From Rhodococcus sp. 4CII (lineage in GTDB: Bacteria > Actinomycetota > Actinomycetes > Mycobacteriales > Mycobacteriaceae): a stretch of DNA of 64,000 nucleotides. The position numbers were made by a program, and so were the translations under genes. The stretch's first letter is position 1, and every line of letters starts with the position of its first letter. The notes under the pieces were generated by a model. The model did not search any database, was not told the origin of the DNA, and saw nothing but the letters and a program-made list of their open reading frames with translations. Location of the stretch: the NCBI RefSeq assembly GCF_014256275.1, contig NZ_JACCFE010000002.1, forward strand, positions 4,878,001-4,942,000. Reading direction: 5' to 3'. Positions 25,309-33,418 of this stretch are shown here, one piece after another.

Positions 25309-25360
25309 TTATCGGCCAATGTTTTCCGATAATGGCGCCCTACTCGTCGGTAGGAGCGCC
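25309..25360 (+). promoter_or_regulatory. Two adjacent hairpins upstream of the PPOX-type gene
   Basis: TTATCGG (25309-25315) pairs with CCGATAA (25326-25332). Immediately after, the ten bases at 25334-25343 pair with 25350-25360 around a 6-base loop with one bulged A. They lie in the 225-bp gap between the channel gene (leftward) and the gene at 25430, so they could sit in its 5' leader. No known riboswitch is recognised. Confidence 0.4.
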
Positions 25361-25429
25361 CCGGATCGCGACCAGGACGCCCCGACCCCGGGCGGGAACA
25401 CCGCTTCGGGGTCCGTGGTTGGGTGAATC

Positions 25430-25879
25430 ATGAGCCTCGATGCGAATGACGACCGGCGCCCACTTCTCGATCTCGTCGCCGCCCACAACCGTGCGGTCCT
25501 GGCGACGATCAAACGCGACGGGCGTCCGCAATTGTCCAACGTGATCTACGCCTGGGATCCCGACACGCAGACGGCGAGGGTGTCGGTGACGGCGGACCGG
25601 GCCAAGACCCGGAACGCCGCCCGGGACCCGCGGGTGTCGCTGCACGTCAGCGCGACCGACTTCTGGAGCTATGCCGTCGTCGAGGGTGACGCGGAGCTGA
25701 GTGCCGTCGCGGCGGATCCGCACGATGCGGCGGCGGACGAACTCGTCGGGGTGTTCCGGCAGGCGGCCGGAAAGGAGCACGACGACTGGGAAGATTTCCG
25801 CCGGGCGATGGTGGCCGAGCGCCGGCAGGTGCTCCGGGTCCGGGCGACGAACGTATACGGCATGGCCCAGCTGCCCTGA
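25430..25879 (+). CDS. PPOX-class (pyridoxamine 5'-phosphate oxidase-like) F420/FMN protein
   Basis: A 149-residue split-barrel protein. AVLATIKRDGRPQLSNVIYAW at residues 23-43 and VTADRAKTRNAARDPRVSLHV are the standard cofactor and dimer blocks of the F420-dependent PPOX family (TIGR03618 type). These enzymes reduce biliverdin, quinones or unknown substrates with F420H2. Actinobacterial genomes carry many copies and the substrate here is unknown. ATG at 25430. Confidence 0.85.
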   Translation: MSLDANDDRRPLLDLVAAHNRAVLATIKRDGRPQLSNVIYAWDPDTQTARVSVTADRAKTRNAARDPRVSLHVSATDFWSYAVVEGDAELSAVAADPHDAAADELVGVFRQAAGKEHDDWEDFRRAMVAERRQVLRVRATNVYGMAQLP

Positions 25880-25931
25880 GCCGGCAAACGTAGCTGTGGC
25901 AGCCGGTCGTGGCCGGTGGGACGATTGAGGC

Positions 25932-26414
25932 ATGCGCAAGAGGCGGTGGCCGGCGGCACCACCGCCCGCCACGGAGGGAGTCACGGTACACGGGCCGGTC
26001 GAGCTCGTGACGAGCCGTGATCTGAGTCTGCGCCTGTCGGAGGTCGTCGCCCACCCCACGGGCATGCTGCTGCACATCGAGCTGACCGCGAGGGGCAGAT
26101 CCGCCGACCTGGCACGCCACGAGACGCGTCCGCTCGACGATCCCGACGATCCGTCGGCGCGATGGTCGTATCTCGCGGTGAACGTTCGCGTCGACGACGT
26201 GGAGGGCGTCGCCGATCCGCGCCACCCCCATTCGCCGTCGGTGCCGGACGCCGAGGGCGCGTCCGAATATCATTCCGCGCCGCACTACTGGATCAGCGAC
26301 TATCCGGAGTCGGGAACGATCACGCTGACCGTCGGGTGGAAGGAGATCGGTCTCCTCCCGCGAACCCGCACGATCACTCTCGGTCCGAACCCGAGTCTGC
26401 GGCCCACACGGTAG
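25932..26414 (+). CDS. Conserved hypothetical actinobacterial protein
   Basis: A 160-residue soluble protein of beta-rich composition. Recognisable stretches are LSLRLSEVVAHPTGMLLHIELTA (two strands), WSYLAVNVRVDDV, APHYWISDYPESGTITLTVGW and a basic tail. There is no signal peptide or membrane segment. I do not know the function of this family. It follows the PPOX gene by 52 bp. The TAG stop lies in a 16-bp-period direct repeat, so a second copy of the stop region is present downstream. Confidence 0.7.
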   Translation: MRKRRWPAAPPPATEGVTVHGPVELVTSRDLSLRLSEVVAHPTGMLLHIELTARGRSADLARHETRPLDDPDDPSARWSYLAVNVRVDDVEGVADPRHPHSPSVPDAEGASEYHSAPHYWISDYPESGTITLTVGWKEIGLLPRTRTITLGPNPSLRPTR

Positions 26415-26431
26415 ACGGGCCACACGGTAGA
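26404..26431 (+). repeat. Direct repeat (12 bp, 16-bp period) across a stop codon
   Basis: CCACACGGTAGA occurs at 26404-26415 and again at 26420-26431. The first copy contains the TAG stop of the upstream gene. The arrangement resembles the 4492-4535 duplication but has drifted in the spacer. Confidence 0.8.
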
Positions 26432-26440
26432 GATACGAAG

Positions 26441-26475
26441 GTGCCCTTCGGCGCCGTGGGAGCGTCGAAGGGCAC
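26441..26475 (+). terminator. Bidirectional hairpin terminator
   Basis: GTGCCCTTCG and CGAAGGGCAC form a perfect 10-bp stem with a 15-base loop. It lies between the convergent genes ending at 26414 and 26500. Confidence 0.7.
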
Positions 26476-26499
26476 CGCCGTCCTGCGAGGGAACGCAGA

Positions 26500-26715
26500 T
26501 CAGGGCAGGGGAACCCAGGTGCCGAAGAACCAGAATCCGTGCGGACTCGGTGCGGGAGCCTGCTGCTGGTCGTGCTGGGGCTGCGGGGCCTGCTGCTGCT
26601 GAGCGGGGGCGGGGTTGTGGTTCACGGGGTCGGCGCTGGCGACGCCTGCCCCGATGCCGAGAGCTGCGAGGGCGATACCACCGGTTGCGACGGCCTTGGT
26701 CACGACGGACTTCAT
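26500..26715 (-). CDS. Small secreted Gln/Pro-rich protein
   Basis: A 71-residue precursor. Residues 1-28 are a clear Sec signal (basic start MKSVVTK, then an alanine/glycine-rich core ending GVASADPV). The mature part is about 43 residues of Pro, Ala and Gln and ends in GFWFFGTWVPLP, a conserved aromatic tail. An AGGAGG site lies 6 bases before the ATG. Small secreted proteins of this type are common in mycolata; no function is known to me. Confidence 0.8.
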   Translation of the reverse strand: MKSVVTKAVATGGIALAALGIGAGVASADPVNHNPAPAQQQQAPQPQHDQQQAPAPSPHGFWFFGTWVPLP

Positions 26716-26825
26716 GCGGTTCCTCCTGGAACGTATCGGATGCTGTGTCAGAACTTCCTGACACAGATCAGACTGCTCCCCGTCCCTGCCACGACTCTCC
26801 GCTCAGCCTGGCAATCTCCTGAAGG

Positions 26826-27581
26826 TCAGCGTGGCTGCTCCGCCAGCTTGGCCGCGATCACGCCGTTGAGTCGTTGCAGACCGCTCGGGGTGATGCCGTG
26901 GATCTGGCCCTCGATACTGCGCACGACATGCGTGTCGCTGAGCACCTTCTCACTCGACTGGATCAGAACCGTTCCGGCGCCGGTGAAGTCGAACTGCCGT
27001 TCCTCCCCGGAGTTGATTCCCATCATGTGGGCGCCGGCGGCGAGGAAGTTGCTGATCCACCCCTGGTCGTAGTGGTGGCTCGGGGACGGACAGTCGGCCC
27101 AGCCGACGAGCGCCTCGGGGTCGATGCGCAACGGAGGTTCGGCGAACATCACCGGACCGTTGGAGGATGCCAGGAACTTGCCGGTTCCGATGAGCGTCAG
27201 GAATCCGGGCACGATCGACTGGTTCAGGGCCAGACCCGGTTCGAACGCAAGGAGATTCGACGCCCGGATGGTGAGGTTGCCGTCGTCGAGGTCGTAGGAG
27301 TTGATGTCGTAGCCGCGGTCGCCGATGATCAGCTTCCCGAACCCTTCGGCCACCGCATAGTCACCCATGTACAGCGGCGCCGAGAACTGGTTGGCCACCA
27401 TGTGCAGTGCGGCGCCGTGCAATCCGTGGGTCAGGGCCTGGAACTGCATCTGGCCGTAGTACGCGATCATCGCACCCTTGCGAATGAACCACGGCGCGGT
27501 GAGGTCGATGCAGAATGCGTAGCTGTTGTCGGGAATGTTGTCGCTGGCGCCGAGTGTCGACGGGTTGTGGATGGCGGTCAC
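26826..27581 (-). CDS. AIM24 family protein (third of three)
   Basis: A 251-residue beta-rich protein of the AIM24/TIGR00266-like family. Typical parts are IRKGAMIAYYGQMQF, LLAFEPGLALNQS, and GTVLIQSSEKVLSD. The GTG start overlaps the TGA of the preceding AIM24 gene (GTGA), so the three genes are translationally coupled. AIM24 proteins form a trimeric jelly-roll-like fold related to the TRAP/DUF124 group; their bacterial role is unknown. This copy is longest and most diverged, with the insert ADCPSPSHHYDQGW. Confidence 0.82.
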   Translation of the reverse strand: MTAIHNPSTLGASDNIPDNSYAFCIDLTAPWFIRKGAMIAYYGQMQFQALTHGLHGAALHMVANQFSAPLYMGDYAVAEGFGKLIIGDRGYDINSYDLDDGNLTIRASNLLAFEPGLALNQSIVPGFLTLIGTGKFLASSNGPVMFAEPPLRIDPEALVGWADCPSPSHHYDQGWISNFLAAGAHMMGINSGEERQFDFTGAGTVLIQSSEKVLSDTHVVRSIEGQIHGITPSGLQRLNGVIAAKLAEQPR

Positions 27582-28285
27582 AGTTTCTCCTCCGAAGCCT
27601 GAACGTAGACGATGCCCTGACCCGTGCACTGCAGTTGCATGGCTTCCCCGACGCCGCGGCCCATGGCCTCGCGCCAGCCGACGGCCGACTTCAGTTCCAC
27701 CTGAACGCTTCCGTACGTGCCGACGAACGCGTCGGGGTCGACGAACACCGGATTCGGTCCGCCCACAGGCAGTTCGATGAAACCGCCGTGCGCGAGCAGG
27801 ACCGCCGACCCGTACCCCGACAGTTGCGTCGTGAACATCCCGGTCCCGGAGAGTGCGCCCGCGGCCGCGCCGCGCAGGGCGCCGAGCATGCCGCGCCCCC
27901 CGCCGCCGCCCTGACTGGTCACGGAGACCACCGAACTCTGCAGGCCCGCATTGTGCGCGAGCAGCCGGGACGCCTCGACGCACAGGGCGCCGCCCTGCGA
28001 CATGTCGACGACGTGCACCTCGAGTCCGGCGTGGCCGTAGTGCACCACACCCTGCCCCTGAGCGAGCATCGTACGTTCGTGTTCGCCCTGCATCATGCGT
28101 CCGGCCATCCGGGTGAAGCCACCCATGCCGGCCATGGACTGCGAGCCCGGCACCTGATGCGGCGAGAACTGGACCTGCCCGGTGTAGAACAGCATCGCGC
28201 CGGTGCGGGCCACCACACCTCCCGCCGCGCCGACGTCGACCTTGACGACCTTCGAATTCACCTTCGAGAAGACCATGGTGTTCAC
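27578..28285 (-). CDS. AIM24 family protein (second of three)
   Basis: A 235-residue AIM24 protein. It keeps VVARTGAMLFYTGQVQF, QGVVHYGHAGLEVHVVDM and LLAHGGFIELPV, plus a glycine-rich loop GGGGGRGMLGALRG. The GTG at 28285 is preferred because it overlaps the TGA of the first AIM24 gene exactly as the next junction does; an ATG at 28276 would also work. Position and coupling suggest that the three proteins act as a hetero-oligomer. Confidence 0.8.
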   Translation of the reverse strand: MNTMVFSKVNSKVVKVDVGAAGGVVARTGAMLFYTGQVQFSPHQVPGSQSMAGMGGFTRMAGRMMQGEHERTMLAQGQGVVHYGHAGLEVHVVDMSQGGALCVEASRLLAHNAGLQSSVVSVTSQGGGGGRGMLGALRGAAAGALSGTGMFTTQLSGYGSAVLLAHGGFIELPVGGPNPVFVDPDAFVGTYGSVQVELKSAVGWREAMGRGVGEAMQLQCTGQGIVYVQASEEKL

Positions 28286-28905
28286 CGCTCTGCCGGTTGA
28301 ATGGAGACGACGCCGTGACCGTCCCACCGCAGCGAGAAGGCCTCACCGTTGCCCTGACCCACGGCGTTGCGCCACGACACATCCGTCACGAACGACTGTG
28401 TCACCTGCCCCCGGGCCGACACGAACGCGTCGGGATCGACCACGAGCGGGTACTGCGGCGACACCTCCAGGTGGACGAGCGGACCGCCGGCGGACAGCAG
28501 GGCCACCTGGCCCTGACCGGAGACGGTCGTGGTGAACAGACCCTGCCCGCCGACCCCGCCGCGCAGTCCGGTGAACGTGACGTTGGTGTTCAGGTTGCCG
28601 CTCAACGCGAGAAGCTGCTGCGACTCCACCTGCAGGGTTTCGTTCGCGAGGTCGACGACGGAGATGTACTGGCCGCCCACCGCAAGGTAGACGACGCCGT
28701 TCCCGGAGCATTCCATCAGCGACAGCGCCTCGCCCGTGGCGCGCCGCTTCATTCCGGCGAGCACCCCGTCACCGCCACCGAAACCCGCCGATTTGAAACT
28801 GACATTGCCTTCGTAGGCGATCATCGAACCCTGTATCGCGCGGATGGTGGTTCCGGCGAGCTGCGCCTCCACCACTTTCTTCGACTTCTCGAGCAGCCGC
28901 CCCAT
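28282..28905 (-). CDS. AIM24 family protein (first of three)
   Basis: A 207-residue AIM24 protein with a short basic start (MGRLLEKSKKVVEAQL), IQGSMIAYEGNVSFKSAG, GNGVVYLAVGGQYI and GGPLVHLEVSPQYPLVVD. It is the first gene of the triplet and lies 80 bp downstream of the TerC-like gene, with a strong hairpin between, so it likely has its own promoter or depends on read-through. No signal peptide or membrane segment is seen. Confidence 0.82.
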   Translation of the reverse strand: MGRLLEKSKKVVEAQLAGTTIRAIQGSMIAYEGNVSFKSAGFGGGDGVLAGMKRRATGEALSLMECSGNGVVYLAVGGQYISVVDLANETLQVESQQLLALSGNLNTNVTFTGLRGGVGGQGLFTTTVSGQGQVALLSAGGPLVHLEVSPQYPLVVDPDAFVSARGQVTQSFVTDVSWRNAVGQGNGEAFSLRWDGHGVVSIQPAER

Positions 28906-28925
28906 GGGTGCCCTTTCCAGTGTCG

Positions 28926-28964
28926 AGCGGCAGTGCCCGTGACCGAGTCACGAGCACTGCCGCT
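28926..28964 (-). terminator. Hairpin terminator after the TerC-like gene
   Basis: AGCGGCAGTGC and GCACTGCCGCT pair perfectly over 11 bp around a 17-base loop that itself can pair (GTGAC/GTCAC). It separates the TerC-like gene from the AIM24 triplet on the same strand. Confidence 0.65.
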
Positions 28965-28985
28965 GGATGTGAGTACAGGCAGAAC

Positions 28986-30152
28986 CTAGCCGACGGGCAC
29001 CGACTTCTTCTCGTCCACGTCGTCGTCCAGGGTGCCGGCCGCCGCGGCCGCCTTGCGGTTGCGGACGATGCTGGAGATGAACGCGGCACCGATGAGGGCG
29101 ACGCCGACGAGTCCGGTGACGTTCTCGTTGACGTGGTAGCCGATGGACACCAGCAGGATCACGGCCAGTGCGCCGATGGCCCAGTGGGCGCCGTGCTCGA
29201 GGTAGACGTAGTCCGAGAGGGTGCCCTTGCGGACCAGGAACACGGTGATGGACCGGACGAACATCGCGCCGACGAAGCCGAGGCCGAGGGCGATGATGAT
29301 CGGGTCGGACGTGATCGCGAAGGCACCGATGACACCGTCGAAGGAGAACGACGCGTCGAGGACCTCGAGGTAGAGGAACAGGAAGAACCCGGCCTTGCCG
29401 GTGGCCTTGGCCAGGGCGGTCGGGCCGCCGGACCCTTCGACGATCTCGCCGTCCTCGCCTTCCTCGGGGGTGTTGAACAGTTCACCGAGGCCGTTGACGG
29501 CGATGTAGGTGACCATGCCGAGGACGCCGGCGATCATCACCGTGGAGACGGTGTCCTCGGGGGCGATGTAGGCGGCGGTGATCAGCAGCAGGACACCGGC
29601 GATGACGACGGCCAGCTGGTCGAGTTTGCCGGCGCGGGCGAGGGGCTTCTCCAGCCAGGACAGCCAGGTGATCTCGCGCTCTTCGAGGATGAAGCCGAGG
29701 AACAGCATGAGCAGGAACATGCCGCCGAACGCCGCGATCTGCGGGTGCGCGTCGGTGAGCAGGGTTTCGTAGCTGGCGCTGCCGTCGGGGAAGTAGGCGG
29801 CGCCGTCGGCGGGCGGGTTGAGGGCCAGGTCGAGGGCGGCGACGGGGCCGAGCCCGGAGGCGAGCCACACGATGACGAGGGGGAAGACCAGTCGCATGCC
29901 GAACACCGCGATGACGATGCCGACGGTGAGGAAGATCTTCTGCCAGAAGTCGCTCATGCGGCGCAGGACGGTGGCGTTGATGACGGCGTTGTCGAAGGAC
30001 AGCGAGATCTCGAGGATCGAGAGGATCAGCACGAGGAGGACGGCCTGGGGGCCGCCGTAGATCGCGGCGACGATCAACGAGACGATCGTGACCGCGAAGG
30101 AGAGACCGAATATGCGCAGAACCACGAAGCGTGGCCTTTCTCTAGTGGGCAT
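28986..30152 (-). CDS. DUF475/TerC-family integral membrane protein
   Basis: A 388-residue membrane protein with about 9-10 helices. SLSFDNAVINATVLRRM (near 50-66) and ASFSFDGVIGAFAIT (near 265-279) are the paired aspartate motifs of the TerC superfamily; both sit in helices and probably bind a metal ion. DUF475 is the longer TerC branch common in ter gene sets. TerC proteins are linked to Mn2+/Ca2+ handling and tellurite resistance. It lies between the AIM24 triplet and terD, all leftward, so it is part of the ter island. Confidence 0.87.
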   Translation of the reverse strand: MPTRERPRFVVLRIFGLSFAVTIVSLIVAAIYGGPQAVLLVLILSILEISLSFDNAVINATVLRRMSDFWQKIFLTVGIVIAVFGMRLVFPLVIVWLASGLGPVAALDLALNPPADGAAYFPDGSASYETLLTDAHPQIAAFGGMFLLMLFLGFILEEREITWLSWLEKPLARAGKLDQLAVVIAGVLLLITAAYIAPEDTVSTVMIAGVLGMVTYIAVNGLGELFNTPEEGEDGEIVEGSGGPTALAKATGKAGFFLFLYLEVLDASFSFDGVIGAFAITSDPIIIALGLGFVGAMFVRSITVFLVRKGTLSDYVYLEHGAHWAIGALAVILLVSIGYHVNENVTGLVGVALIGAAFISSIVRNRKAAAAAGTLDDDVDEKKSVPVG

Positions 30153-30180
30153 GCAGGGTGGCTACTGCAGGGGACGAGCA

Positions 30181-30222
30181 CCGGGGAAGGGTTCACGGCA
30201 GGGCCATGACACCCTCCCCCGG
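30181..30222 (-). terminator. Hairpin terminator after terD
   Basis: The twelve bases CCGGGGAAGGGT and ACCCTCCCCCGG pair with one mismatch around an 18-base loop, 19 bases after the terD stop on the minus strand. It probably reduces read-through into the TerC-like gene. Confidence 0.55.
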
Positions 30223-30241
30223 CTGGAGATCGGAACGACTG

Positions 30242-30817
30242 TCAGACGTTGACGCCGTAATCGCGGGCGATACCGGCCAGCCCGGACGCGTAGCCCTGCC
30301 CGATTGCACGGAACTTCCACTCCGCGCCGTGGCGGTACAGCTCGCCGAAAACCATAGCGGTCTCGGTCGACGCGTCCTCGGACAGGTCGTAGCGGGCGAG
30401 CTCGTTGCCGTTGGCCTGGTCGACGACGCGGATGTAGGCGTTGCGCACCTGACCGAACGACTGCGACCGCGTCTCCGCATCGTAGATGGAGACGGGGAAC
30501 AGGATGCTCTCGATGTTCGCGGGGACCGCGGCCAGGTTGACGTTGATCACCTCGTCGTCGCCCTCGCCCTCACCGGTGGTGTTGTCACCGATGTGCTCGA
30601 TCGAGCCGTCCGGGGACCGCAGGTTGTTGAAGAACACGAAGTGCTGATCCGACACGACCTTCTTGTCGGCACCCGCACCGATGGCGCTGGCGTCGAGGTC
30701 GAAGTCGGTGCCGGTGGTCGAGCGGGCATCCCATCCGAGTCCGACCGCCACCGCGGTCAGGTTCGGCGCCTCCTTCGTGAGAGAAACATTGCCGCCCTTG
30801 GTCAAGCTGACGCCCAT
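30242..30817 (-). CDS. terD: TerD-family stress protein
   Basis: A 191-residue single TerD domain, the family's usual length. It has the N-terminal VSLTKGGNVSLTKEAPNL, the FDLDASA and GDDEVINVNL acidic motifs that bind Ca2+, and the C-terminal AEWKFRAIGQGYASGL. TerD/TerE proteins are cytoplasmic beta-sandwich calcium binders needed for tellurite, colicin and phage responses in other bacteria. It is divergent from the coiled-coil protein at 31001, sharing a 183-bp control region that holds two TTGTCC repeats. Confidence 0.92.
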   Translation of the reverse strand: MGVSLTKGGNVSLTKEAPNLTAVAVGLGWDARSTTGTDFDLDASAIGAGADKKVVSDQHFVFFNNLRSPDGSIEHIGDNTTGEGEGDDEVINVNLAAVPANIESILFPVSIYDAETRSQSFGQVRNAYIRVVDQANGNELARYDLSEDASTETAMVFGELYRHGAEWKFRAIGQGYASGLAGIARDYGVNV

Positions 30818-31000
30818 TCAGGGGTCCTTTCGAGAGGAGGTGGGTGGACCCTCGACTGCTGTCGAAGCTCCGGGTTCGTCGTGCAACACCACGATAGTGA
30901 ATTTGTCCGACTTGTCCCATCCCGCGCACTGTCCACAGGTTTGTGCACAGGCGATTCCGGACCCGCCGGTGTTGTCGCCCCGACCAGTACGATTCAGAAC

Positions 31001-32197
31001 GTGACGAGCGGATGGGCGGGACGCTTCCGAGGGAGAGCCCGGAACGACGACTCGGCTCGTCGCGCCCACGACACGATGGTCGCAGCGTTTCTCGACATGG
31101 ACAACCGGCAGAGCATTGCCGCCGCGGCCGTGGACGCGTCCGGGCAGCTCTCCCCCGAACGCGGAATCCGGCGGGCGTGGGAGCCGGTGCGCGACGGCTG
31201 CTACCAGGCCGCGACGTCGTATCTGGCGGCCGAAGACCAGTTCGGCGACGACCCCTCGCCGGCGGCGACCGCAGCCTTCGAGCAGGTGACGCGGCAGCTG
31301 GTGGGCGCGACGCAGACGCTCGACGAGTTCTATCGCACACACCGCGGGCATCTCGAGGAGTCGACCGCGATGCTGGCGGCCGTTCCGCAACTCGCCCAGC
31401 AGGCCCTTCAGGTCGCCGCGGCCGCGCAGCAGCGCGCGCAGACCGAGGGCGCCGCGTACGCGGGGTACCCGTCGATGCGGGAGCGGGATGCGGCACTCGA
31501 CGCCGCGGTCGTGGCGCTGCAGGGCGCGCGGGGAGCCAACCCGATCCGGGACGCGGCGGCGCGGGTTCGGGAGGAGTCGGCGGCGCTCGAGAAGGCGCTG
31601 GCCGCCGCGCCGTCCAAGGAGCGGGACGCAGCGCACGCGGTGTCGTCGGTGACGACGAGGATCGCCGCGGTGCAGACGCGGGCCGAACGGCTCGCGCCCG
31701 CGTATTCGGCGCTGCTGCGCGAGTTCAACGCGGCCAGTTCGGCCGACCTCGTTCACAACGACCGCGAGAGCCGCAGGCACATCGAGCAGGCGGAAACCGA
31801 TCTCGCGCAGGCTCGAAACGCGCTGACCGGGGGAAACCCGGAGGGTGCGCTCGACCTGACCGCCGCGGCGCGGACCCACCTGGTCGACGCCGAGGCGAGC
31901 GTGGACGGCGTCACCGATCGCCTGTTGTTGCTGCGGGAGGTCCGGGAAAACCCGCGGGCGAAGGAAGACGAGATCAGATTTCGCCTCCGCGACGCCCAGA
32001 TGTTGGCTGTCAATCGCGGGCTCGTGCGGGAATGGGGGTCGGTGCTCGACGCTCAGCTCGAGCGGATCGACCGAATTGCAGGGACACTGACCGGCAGGCA
32101 TCCGGACTACTGGGCATACGTCACCCAGCTCGATGCCGTATCGGTGTTCATTGCCGAGGTGGTTCAGAAGATGAGAGGACACACAGGGCAGCGATGA
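31001..32197 (+). CDS. Coiled-coil protein of the ter island, function unknown
   Basis: A 398-residue alanine- and arginine-rich protein predicted to be nearly all helical. There is no signal peptide or membrane segment. Long heptad-like stretches run from about 100 to 330 (for example QVAAAAQQRAQTEGAAY and IEQAETDLAQARNAL). The GTG at 31001 gives the full length; an ATG at 31078 is an alternative. It is 12 bp before the CitE-like aldolase, the first gene of the biosynthetic set, so it is likely co-expressed. No enzyme motif is visible; a scaffold role is only a guess. Confidence 0.75.
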   Translation: MTSGWAGRFRGRARNDDSARRAHDTMVAAFLDMDNRQSIAAAAVDASGQLSPERGIRRAWEPVRDGCYQAATSYLAAEDQFGDDPSPAATAAFEQVTRQLVGATQTLDEFYRTHRGHLEESTAMLAAVPQLAQQALQVAAAAQQRAQTEGAAYAGYPSMRERDAALDAAVVALQGARGANPIRDAAARVREESAALEKALAAAPSKERDAAHAVSSVTTRIAAVQTRAERLAPAYSALLREFNAASSADLVHNDRESRRHIEQAETDLAQARNALTGGNPEGALDLTAAARTHLVDAEASVDGVTDRLLLLREVRENPRAKEDEIRFRLRDAQMLAVNRGLVREWGSVLDAQLERIDRIAGTLTGRHPDYWAYVTQLDAVSVFIAEVVQKMRGHTGQR

Positions 32198-32209
32198 CAC
32201 GGGGGGACG

Positions 32210-33418
32210 ATGAGCATTAGCGAAGATCTGTCGACGGCGGTGCCGCGTGTGCGGCAGGTGCGGCACTTTCACCATCTCGATCCCGAGACGCACGGGCGGC
32301 TGTTCCTGCACGCGCCGCAGGCGCTCGGGCCGGACGAGGATCGTGCGGTGCTGGCCGTCGCGCTGGGCGCGACGCTGTACGTGCCGGCGACGAGGCCGGA
32401 CCTCGCGGAGACGATCCTTCGCCGGTCCGGTGACGGTGTGTGTTCGATGGTCCTGGACCTCGAAGACGCGGTGGCTGATGACCAGGTGGAACCGGCGCTG
32501 CTCAACGCCGTCGACGCGCTGGACCGGCTCGCGGTCGACGGCGGCGCGCGGATGCAGCTGTTCGTGCGGGTGCGGGCGGCCGAGGATCTCCGGCGGATCG
32601 CCGACCTGCTGACCACCGGCGTCGACGTGTTGTCCGGGTTCGTGATTCCGAAGTTCGGCAGTGCGACGGGACGCGAGTTCCTCGACGAGTTGGCTGCGGC
32701 GTCGGAACGACTCGGCAAGCACCTGTACGCGATGCCCGTGCTCGAGTCGCCGATGCTGGTGCACCGGGAGACCCGGGACGACGAACTCGCGAAGATCGGC
32801 GCACTGCTCGTCGAACACCGCGAGCGGATCCTCGCCGTGCGCATCGGCGCCACCGACATGTGTGCCACGTTCGGCATCCGCCGCGACCGCGACCTGACGA
32901 TCTACGACGTGCGGGTGGTGGCGGACGCGATCGCCGGCATCGTCAACTTCCTGGGGCGCGCCGACGATGCGGGGCACGTCATCACCGGTCCGGTGTGGGA
33001 GTACTTCGCCGATCACGAGCGGATGTTCCGGCCCACCCTGCGCGCCACGCCGTTCGAGGAGCACAACGAGGTGCGTTTCCGTCAGCAGCTGGTCAGCCGG
33101 GATCTGGACGGTCTGCTCCGGGAGATCGCCCTCGACCGCGCCAACGGCATCCAGGGCAAGACGGTCATCCACCCGACCCACGTCGCGGCGGTACATGCCC
33201 TGTCCGCGGTCACGCACGAGGAATACCACGACGCCGTCGACATTCTCGGCGCGGAGAGTGCCGGCGGCGTCCAGGCGTCGGGGTACCGCAACAAGATGAA
33301 CGAAATGCGCCCGCACCGCAGCTGGGCCGAGAAGACGCTCGTCCGGGCGAAGGTGTTCGGCGTGACAAACGAGGGAATCACGTTCGTGGATCTACTGACC
33401 GCACTGGCCGTCCGATGA
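32210..33418 (+). CDS. HpcH/HpaI (CitE-like) aldolase of the ter biosynthetic module
   Basis: A 402-residue aldolase/citrate-lyase-beta family protein. The core blocks are MVLDLEDAVADDQ (acidic metal-binding region), FVIPKFGSATG, AMPVLESPML, AVRIGATDMCATFG and GIQGKTVIHPTHV. It is longer than CitE (about 290) because of N- and C-terminal extensions typical of the ter-linked subgroup. It should make or break a C-C bond on a keto acid or acyl-CoA. Its stop overlaps the ATG of the phosphoribosyltransferase gene (ATGA). In ter clusters this enzyme is predicted to take part in building a nucleoside-like compound. Confidence 0.85.
   Translation: MSISEDLSTAVPRVRQVRHFHHLDPETHGRLFLHAPQALGPDEDRAVLAVALGATLYVPATRPDLAETILRRSGDGVCSMVLDLEDAVADDQVEPALLNAVDALDRLAVDGGARMQLFVRVRAAEDLRRIADLLTTGVDVLSGFVIPKFGSATGREFLDELAAASERLGKHLYAMPVLESPMLVHRETRDDELAKIGALLVEHRERILAVRIGATDMCATFGIRRDRDLTIYDVRVVADAIAGIVNFLGRADDAGHVITGPVWEYFADHERMFRPTLRATPFEEHNEVRFRQQLVSRDLDGLLREIALDRANGIQGKTVIHPTHVAAVHALSAVTHEEYHDAVDILGAESAGGVQASGYRNKMNEMRPHRSWAEKTLVRAKVFGVTNEGITFVDLLTALAVR

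Noticed and set aside
26550..26610. Repeated CTGCTG and TGCTGC codons that look like a second polycysteine leader
   Set aside because: They belong to the minus-strand Gln/Pro-rich secreted protein (CAG runs on its coding strand); no start codon and stop frame them as a leader peptide.
28908..30209. Plus-strand frame of 433 codons, Asp/Glu/Gly-rich
   Set aside because: Antisense to the TerC/DUF475 gene, which has clear membrane helices and paired aspartate motifs; low-complexity composition marks it as a shadow.
30153..30241. Possible yybP-ykoY manganese riboswitch before the TerC-like gene
   Set aside because: The gap is only 89 bases, holds the terD terminator hairpin, and lacks the conserved two-loop core of that riboswitch.
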